49,323 nucleotides of DNA from Phytobacter massiliensis JC163 (lineage in GTDB: Bacteria > Pseudomonadota > Gammaproteobacteria > Enterobacterales > Enterobacteriaceae). The stretch spans positions 448,709 to 498,031 of the forward strand of contig NZ_HE578946.1 in assembly GCF_000321045.1 (NCBI RefSeq), read 5' to 3'. The translations under genes were made by a program, and so were the position numbers. Below are positions 43,872-49,323 of this stretch, in pieces; position 1 is the first letter of the stretch; each line of letters opens with the position of its first letter. The notes beneath the pieces are model-generated. The model did no database searches. It was not told where the DNA came from and saw only the letters and a program-made list of their open reading frames with translations.

Positions 43872-46800
43872 AACCGCGCAGACCCTTGACCCTCTGCGTC
43901 TGCCGCTTACCGGCGAGCGTCTGATTGAAGCGTCGGCAGGAACCGGTAAAACCTTTACCATCGCCGCCCTTTACCTGCGTCTGCTGCTGGGACTGGGCGG
44001 CGAGGCCGCCTACCCACGCCCGCTGAATGTCGAAGAGCTGCTGGTAGTGACCTTTACCGAGGCCGCTACCGAAGAGCTGCGCGGGCGTATTCGCAGCAAC
44101 ATCCATGAGCTGCGTATCGCCTGCATGCGTGAAACCACCGATAACCCGCTTTATGCTCGTCTGCTGGATGAGATCCCGGATAAGCAGCAGGCCGCGCAGT
44201 GGTTAATGCTCGCGGAGCGGCAGATGGATGAAGCCGCGGTGTATACCATCCACGGTTTTTGCCAGCGAATGCTGAGCCTGAACGCCTTTGAATCCGGCAT
44301 GCTTTTTGAACTGCAGTTGATTGAAGATGAGTCGCTGCTGCGCTACCAGGCCTGCGCCGATTTCTGGCGTCGGCACTGCTATCCGCTGGCGCGCGATCTG
44401 GCGCAGGTGGTGCATGAATCCTGGAAAGGCCCCCATGAACTGCTTAAAGCCATCGACCGCTATTTGCAAGGGGAAGCGCCGCAGATTAAATCGGCCCCGC
44501 CTGCCGGCGAAACCCTGGAGAGCCGTCACCAGAAAATCCTTGAGATGATCAACGGCGTTAAGCAACAGTGGCTGGCCTGCGTTGAAGAGCTGGGGCCGTT
44601 GATTGAAAACTCCGGCATTATGCGTCAGAAGTTTAACCGCACCAACCAGGGTAAATGGATAGAGAAAATCAGCGCCTGGGCCAGCGAAGAGACGCGCAGC
44701 TACCAGCTGCCCGATGCGCTGGAAAAATTCAGCCAGTCTTTTCTGCGCGAGCGCACCAAAGAGGGCGGCGTGGTGCCGGAACACCCGGTATTCGAGGCCA
44801 TCGAGACGCTGCGCAATTCGCCGCTGAGCCTGAACGACCTGATGCTCACGCTCGCCATGCGCGAGATTCGTGACGCCGTTGCCCGTGAAAAACGCCGTCG
44901 CGGCGAGCTGGGCTTTGACGATATGCTTAGCCGCCTTGACGAGGCGCTGCAAAGCGCCAGCGGCGACGCGCTGGCGGCGGCGATTCGCGCGCGCTTCCCG
45001 GTGGCGATGATCGATGAATTTCAGGATACCGACCCACAACAGTACCGCATCTTCCGCCGTATCTGGCATCGCCAGCCGGAGAGCGTCCTGCTGCTGATTG
45101 GCGACCCGAAACAGGCGATATACGCTTTTCGCGGCGCCGATATCTTCACCTATATGCGTGCGCGCGATGAGGTGACCGCCCGCTATACCCTGGATACCAA
45201 CTGGCGCTCGGCGCCGGGCATGGTTGAGAGCGTCAACCAGCTCTTTGAGCGTATCGACAACGCGTTTATGTTCCGGCAGATCCCGTTTCAACCGGTGAAA
45301 TCGGCGGCAAAAAACCAGTCGTTGCGCTTTGTCTTTAAAGGCGAGCGCCAGCCTGCCATGTCAATGTGGCTGATGGCGGGGCAGGGCGTTGGCGTAGGCG
45401 ATTATCAGTCTTATATGGCGGAGCTTTGCGCCGCGCAGATCCGCGACTGGCTGATTGCCGGGCAGCAGGGCGACGCGCTGCTGTACCAGGGCGACTCCGC
45501 CCGCTTTCTACAAGCATCGGACATTACCGTGCTGGTGCGCAGCCGCCATGAAGCGTCGCTAATACGTGATGCGCTGGGGCTGTTAAACATTCCTTCCGTC
45601 TACCTCTCCAACCGCGACAGCGTCTTTGAAACGCTGGAGGCCCAGGAGATGCTCTGGCTGCTGCAGGCGGTGCTGGCGCCGGAGCGGGAAAGCACCTTAC
45701 GCAGCGCGCTGGCCACCTCCATGCTTGGCCTGAGCGCGCTGGATATTGAACGGTTAAACAACGATGAACCGGCATGGGATGCGGTGGTAGAAGAGTTTGC
45801 GGGCTGGCGGGAGTTGTGGCAAAAGCGCGGCGTCATGCCGATGCTGCGGGGGTTAATGACCGCCCGTAACGTTGCGGAGAACCTGCTGGCGACGCCCGGC
45901 GGCGAACGGCGGCTGACGGATATTCTGCATCTGAGCGAGCTCTTACAGGAGGCGGGCACGCAGGTTGAGAGCGAGCACGCGCTGGTGCGCTGGCTGGCGC
46001 AGCATATCGTTGAGCCGAACGCCAGCGCCTCCAGCGAACAGCTGCGTCTGGAGAGCGATAAGCACCTGGTTAAAATTGTCACTATCCACAAATCAAAAGG
46101 GCTGGAGTACCCGCTGGTCTGGCTGCCGTTTATCGCCAATTTTCGCGTGCAGGATCAGGCTTTTTACCACGATCGCGACTCCTTTGCCCCGGTGCTGGAT
46201 CTGAGCCAGGGTAAAGAGAGCATTGAACTGGCGGAGACCGAGCGCCTGGCGGAAGATCTGCGTCTGCTGTACGTGGCGTTGACCCGCTCTGTCTGGCACT
46301 GCAGCCTGGGGATTGCGCCGCTGTTTCGGCGGCGCGGCGAAAAGAGCGGCGATAGCGATCTGCACCTCAATGCGCTGGGGCGTCTGCTGCAGCGTGGCGA
46401 GCCGCGGGATGCTCAGGGACTGCGCGCCTGCCTGCTGGAACTGTGCAACGACAATATCGCGCTGTGCGAGCCGGGCGAGCTGGACAGAACCCGCTGGCAA
46501 ACGGCGCAGGAAGCCGCGCAGACGCTTCACGCACGCCAGATGCAGCGTACCGTTCGTGATGACTGGCGGGTGACCAGCTACTCAGGTTTGCAGCAGCGCG
46601 CCCACGGTATTGCGCAGGATCTGGTGCCGCGTCTCGATCTGGATGCCGCCGGCGAGCGGGATCTCCAGCCGGAGCCGATGCTGACCCCGCACCAGTTTCC
46701 CCGCGGCGCTTCGCCGGGTACTTTCCTGCATGGCCTGTTTGAAGAGCTGGATTTTACCCAGCCGGTGCAGGCCGAATGGGTGGAGGAAAAGCTGCAGCGC

Positions 46801-47409
46801 GGCGGTTTTGAAGCGCACTGGCAGCCGATTATTCAGCAGTGGATTGCCACCATCTTGCAAACGCCGCTGGCCAGCGCTGGCGTATCGCTAAGCCAGCTTG
46901 CGGCAAAAGATAAGCAGGTTGAGCTGGAGTTCTATGTGCCTATCGCCCGGAGCCTGCGCGCGGATGCGCTGGACCGGCTGATGCGCCGTTATGACCCGCT
47001 GTCGTCCGGCTGCCCGCCGCTTGATTTTCGTGATGTTCGCGGCATGCTCAAGGGGTTTATCGACCTGGTCTTTCGCCATGACGGCCGCTACTATCTGCTG
47101 GATTACAAGTCCAACTGGCTGGGCGAGAGCAGCGAAGCCTACACCCAACAGGCGATGGCGCAGGCGATGCAGTCGCATCGCTATGATTTGCAGTATCAGC
47201 TTTACACCCTTGCGCTGCACCGTTACCTGCGTCACCGTATTGCGGGCTATGACTATGAGCGCCATTTTGGCGGCGTGATTTATCTTTTCTTACGCGGCGT
47301 GGAGCCGGGCAAACCGGAACAGGGCGTCTTCACGACCCGGCCAGACGCGGCGCTAATTGAACAGATGGACGCCCTGTTTGCCGGAGAAATAGAGGAGGTT
47401 GGGCTATGA
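43864..47409 (+). CDS. recB: Exodeoxyribonuclease V subunit RecB
   Basis: A 1181-residue subunit (E. coli 1180) of RecBCD: a 3'-to-5' superfamily 1 helicase with a C-terminal nuclease that also loads RecA. Walker A is EASAGTGKT (22-30), Walker [14 protein letters not shown], and nuclease residues D1080 and K1082 lie in LLDYKSNW. The start ATG overlaps the ptrA stop by 8 bases, so the ptrA frameshift could alter translational coupling of recB. recD follows with a 4-base overlap. Confidence 0.97.
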   Translation: MSETAQTLDPLRLPLTGERLIEASAGTGKTFTIAALYLRLLLGLGGEAAYPRPLNVEELLVVTFTEAATEELRGRIRSNIHELRIACMRETTDNPLYARLLDEIPDKQQAAQWLMLAERQMDEAAVYTIHGFCQRMLSLNAFESGMLFELQLIEDESLLRYQACADFWRRHCYPLARDLAQVVHESWKGPHELLKAIDRYLQGEAPQIKSAPPAGETLESRHQKILEMINGVKQQWLACVEELGPLIENSGIMRQKFNRTNQGKWIEKISAWASEETRSYQLPDALEKFSQSFLRERTKEGGVVPEHPVFEAIETLRNSPLSLNDLMLTLAMREIRDAVAREKRRRGELGFDDMLSRLDEALQSASGDALAAAIRARFPVAMIDEFQDTDPQQYRIFRRIWHRQPESVLLLIGDPKQAIYAFRGADIFTYMRARDEVTARYTLDTNWRSAPGMVESVNQLFERIDNAFMFRQIPFQPVKSAAKNQSLRFVFKGERQPAMSMWLMAGQGVGVGDYQSYMAELCAAQIRDWLIAGQQGDALLYQGDSARFLQASDITVLVRSRHEASLIRDALGLLNIPSVYLSNRDSVFETLEAQEMLWLLQAVLAPERESTLRSALATSMLGLSALDIERLNNDEPAWDAVVEEFAGWRELWQKRGVMPMLRGLMTARNVAENLLATPGGERRLTDILHLSELLQEAGTQVESEHALVRWLAQHIVEPNASASSEQLRLESDKHLVKIVTIHKSKGLEYPLVWLPFIANFRVQDQAFYHDRDSFAPVLDLSQGKESIELAETERLAEDLRLLYVALTRSVWHCSLGIAPLFRRRGEKSGDSDLHLNALGRLLQRGEPRDAQGLRACLLELCNDNIALCEPGELDRTRWQTAQEAAQTLHARQMQRTVRDDWRVTSYSGLQQRAHGIAQDLVPRLDLDAAGERDLQPEPMLTPHQFPRGASPGTFLHGLFEELDFTQPVQAEWVEEKLQRGGFEAHWQPIIQQWIATILQTPLASAGVSLSQLAAKDKQVELEFYVPIARSLRADALDRLMRRYDPLSSGCPPLDFRDVRGMLKGFIDLVFRHDGRYYLLDYKSNWLGESSEAYTQQAMAQAMQSHRYDLQYQLYTLALHRYLRHRIAGYDYERHFGGVIYLFLRGVEPGKPEQGVFTTRPDAALIEQMDALFAGEIEEVGL

Positions 47410-49238
47410 CCCTGCACGCGCTTTTACAGGATGCGGTGGCGCAAAAACTGCTGCGGCCGCTGGATGTGCAATTTGCCCTGACGGTGGCGGGCAATGAGGA
47501 GCCCGCGGTAATGCTGGCAGCCGCGCTGCTCAGCCATGACGCCGGGGAAGGGCACGTCTGCCTGCCGCTGTCTCGCCTGACGCCTGACAACCCGGAAGCG
47601 AAAGCGCACCCGTTGCTGACCACGTTTTATGAGCAGATGGAAGCGCCCGCTGACTGGCGGGAAAAGCTGCTTTCTTCGGCGGCGGTTGGCGAAGGGGACG
47701 CGCCGACGCCGATGATCCTCTCAGGGGAACGGCTCTATCTGAACCGGATGTGGTGCAATGAGCGCAGCGTTGCTGACTTTTTCGCCAGCGTGAATCAGCC
47801 GCTGGAGGTAGACGAAGATCGTCTCAGAGAGGCGCTGGACGCGCTTTTTCCCGCCTCGGATGAAATCAACTGGCAAAAAGTGGCCGCTGCGGTGGCACTG
47901 ACCCGGCGAATTTCGGTGATTTCCGGCGGCCCCGGCACCGGGAAAACCACCACGGTAGCGAAGCTCCTGGCGGCGCTGGTGCAGATGGCGGACGGCGCGC
48001 GTTGCCGGATCTGCCTGGCTGCGCCAACCGGTAAAGCGGCGGCCAGGCTCACCGAGTCGCTGGGATCGGCACTGCGTCAGTTGCCCCTGAGCGATAAACA
48101 AAAAAAGAGCCTTCCGGAAGAAGCCAGTACGCTTCACCGCCTGCTTGGCGCGCTGCCGGGTAGCCAGCGGCTGCGTTACCACGCCGGTAATCCGCTCCAT
48201 CTGGACGTGCTGGTGGTGGACGAAGCCTCGATGATTGACCTGCCGATGATGTCACGGTTAATCGACGCGCTGCCGCCCCATGCCCGGGTGATTTTCCTTG
48301 GCGACCGCGATCAGCTTGCCTCGGTTGAGGCTGGTGCGGTGCTGGGAGATATCTGCGCCTGGGTAAACAGAGGTTACACCCCGGAGCGCGCCGCCCAGCT
48401 TTCGCGTCTTACCGGCGCTACCGTTCCCTGCGGGGAGGGCAGCGCGGCGAGCGCCCTGCGCGACAGCCTCTGTCTGCTGCAAAAAAGCTATCGCTTTGGC
48501 AGCGCCTCCGGTATAGGCCAGCTGGCGGCGGCGGTGAACCGGGGCGATAAAACCGCTTCTCGCGCGGTGTTTAGCCAGGGTTATAGCGACATTGAGAACC
48601 GGCGGCTGCAGAGCGGCGAAGACTATCAGCAAATGGTAGAAGAGGCGCTGGCGGGCTATGGCCGTTTCCTTTCGCTTATTCGTCAGCAGGCGCAGCCGCA
48701 GGATATTATCGCCGCCTTTGGCGAGTTTCAGCTGTTGTGCGCCCTGCGCGAAGGGCCGTTTGGCGTAAGCGGGCTTAACGAAAGGCTGGAGCAGGCGCTT
48801 ATCCGCCAGCGCTATATCAGCCGGGGCGCGCTGTCACGCTGGTATCATGGCAGGCCGGTGATGATTGCCCGCAACGACTCGGCGCTGGGGCTGTTTAATG
48901 GCGATATTGGCGTGGCGCTCGATCAGGGATCAGGCGTTCGCGTCTGGTTTCCGTTGCCTGACGGGACGGTGAAGTCCGTTCAGCCAAGCCGCTTGCCGGA
49001 GCACGAGACGGCCTGGGCGATGACGGTGCATAAATCGCAGGGCTCGGAGTTTGACCACGCGGCGTTGGTTCTGCCGGGACAGGTTGTGCCGGTGGTGACA
49101 CGGGAGCTGGTTTATACCGCAATAACCCGCGCGAAAAGCCGCCTGTCGTTATATGCCGACGAGCGTATCCTCGCGCAGGCCATCGCCACCCGTACCGAAC
49201 GGCGCAGCGGGCTGAACGCCATTTTCGAAACGCTCTGA
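47406..49238 (+). CDS. recD: Exodeoxyribonuclease V subunit RecD
   Basis: A 610-residue subunit (E. coli 608), the 5'-to-3' helicase of RecBCD and regulator of its nuclease. Walker A is [11 protein letters not shown] near residue 173, Walker [11 protein letters not shown], and the C-terminal helicase motif is [15 protein letters not shown] with YTAITRAK. It overlaps recB by 4 bases. It is the last gene before the right edge; argA would follow in E. coli. Confidence 0.97.
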   Translation: MTLHALLQDAVAQKLLRPLDVQFALTVAGNEEPAVMLAAALLSHDAGEGHVCLPLSRLTPDNPEAKAHPLLTTFYEQMEAPADWREKLLSSAAVGEGDAPTPMILSGERLYLNRMWCNERSVADFFASVNQPLEVDEDRLREALDALFPASDEINWQKVAAAVALTRRISVISGGPGTGKTTTVAKLLAALVQMADGARCRICLAAPTGKAAARLTESLGSALRQLPLSDKQKKSLPEEASTLHRLLGALPGSQRLRYHAGNPLHLDVLVVDEASMIDLPMMSRLIDALPPHARVIFLGDRDQLASVEAGAVLGDICAWVNRGYTPERAAQLSRLTGATVPCGEGSAASALRDSLCLLQKSYRFGSASGIGQLAAAVNRGDKTASRAVFSQGYSDIENRRLQSGEDYQQMVEEALAGYGRFLSLIRQQAQPQDIIAAFGEFQLLCALREGPFGVSGLNERLEQALIRQRYISRGALSRWYHGRPVMIARNDSALGLFNGDIGVALDQGSGVRVWFPLPDGTVKSVQPSRLPEHETAWAMTVHKSQGSEFDHAALVLPGQVVPVVTRELVYTAITRAKSRLSLYADERILAQAIATRTERRSGLNAIFETL

Positions 49239-49246
49239 TGGCGCTT

Positions 49247-49279
49247 CCCGGATGCGGCTTGCGCCTTATCCGGGCTACG
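49247..49279. repeat. REP element after recD
   Basis: CCCGGATGCGGC and GCCTTATCCGGG arms form the standard REP palindrome, nine bases after the recD stop codon. Confidence 0.8.
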
Positions 49280-49286
49280 GATCAAT

Positions 49287-49323
49287 TCCCTCGCCCCTTT
49301 GGGGAGAGGGTTAGGGTGAGGGG
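49287..49323. repeat. 37-bp GC-rich hairpin repeat, copy 2 (reaches window edge)
   Basis: It is identical to the copy at 15502-15538 except for the first base and one C/T in the middle (GGGTT versus GGGTC). It directly follows a REP element after recD. Both copies lie at 3' ends of genes. Confidence 0.75.

Noticed and set aside
44203-45291. Long antisense frame over recB (362 codons)
   Set aside because: A shadow of the recB frame, with no start signal or recognisable domain.

Overview
The window is a chromosomal segment of a member of the Enterobacteriaceae. About 30 kb follows the Escherichia coli K-12 gene order around minute 64 (yqeF-kduI-kduD-ygeA-lysR-lysA-galR-omrB/omrA-aas-lplT-tas-ygdR-ygdQ-mutH-rppH-ptsP-lgt-thyA-ppdA-ppdB-ygdB-ppdC-recC-ptrA-recB-recD). 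Proteins are close to the E. coli versions and often of identical length, but several loci are not at this place in K-12. The reverse transsulfuration operon, REP elements and a 37-bp hairpin repeat fit the Klebsiella/Enterobacter/Kosakonia side of the family. The genus cannot be fixed from the sequence alone. No rRNA, tRNA, insertion sequence, phage or CRISPR array was seen.

Left part (1-8.9 kb, accessory relative to K-12): the first codons of a leftward gene; an orphan citX for citrate lyase prosthetic-group transfer; a GAF-GGDEF protein with a degenerate active site; pdxI (ydbC); and a divergent sulfur locus. In that locus cystathionine beta-synthase and gamma-lyase (methionine to cysteine) run left, and a MetNIQ-type ABC importer runs right. 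The shared control region holds a tandem array of 8-bp MetJ-box-like sequences.

Middle part (8.9-23.6 kb): yqeF; kduI/kduD (hexuronate breakdown) with two KdgR-type boxes and a possible small leftward transcript; ygeA; lysR/lysA; then an inserted beta-glucoside PTS locus. That locus has a LacI regulator, IIC, GH1 phospho-beta-glucosidase, IIB, a UxuR-like GntR regulator and a GNAT protein, but no IIA. Three sites upstream of IIC resemble the UxuR/ExuR operator rather than a LacI operator. galR follows, then a HigBA-type toxin-antitoxin pair inserted before the paired sRNA genes omrB and omrA.

Right part (23.6-49.3 kb): conserved housekeeping genes. aas/lplT recycle lysophospholipids. The mutH-rppH gap carries several DnaA boxes and corresponds to DARS2. 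ptsP, lgt and thyA follow, then the minor pilin-like ppdA-ppdB-ygdB-ppdC cluster and the recC-ptrA-recB-recD cluster. ptrA is split by a one-base frameshift in a short A run. Restoring one A gives exactly 962 codons, the length of E. coli pitrilysin, so this is a recent mutation or a sequencing error.
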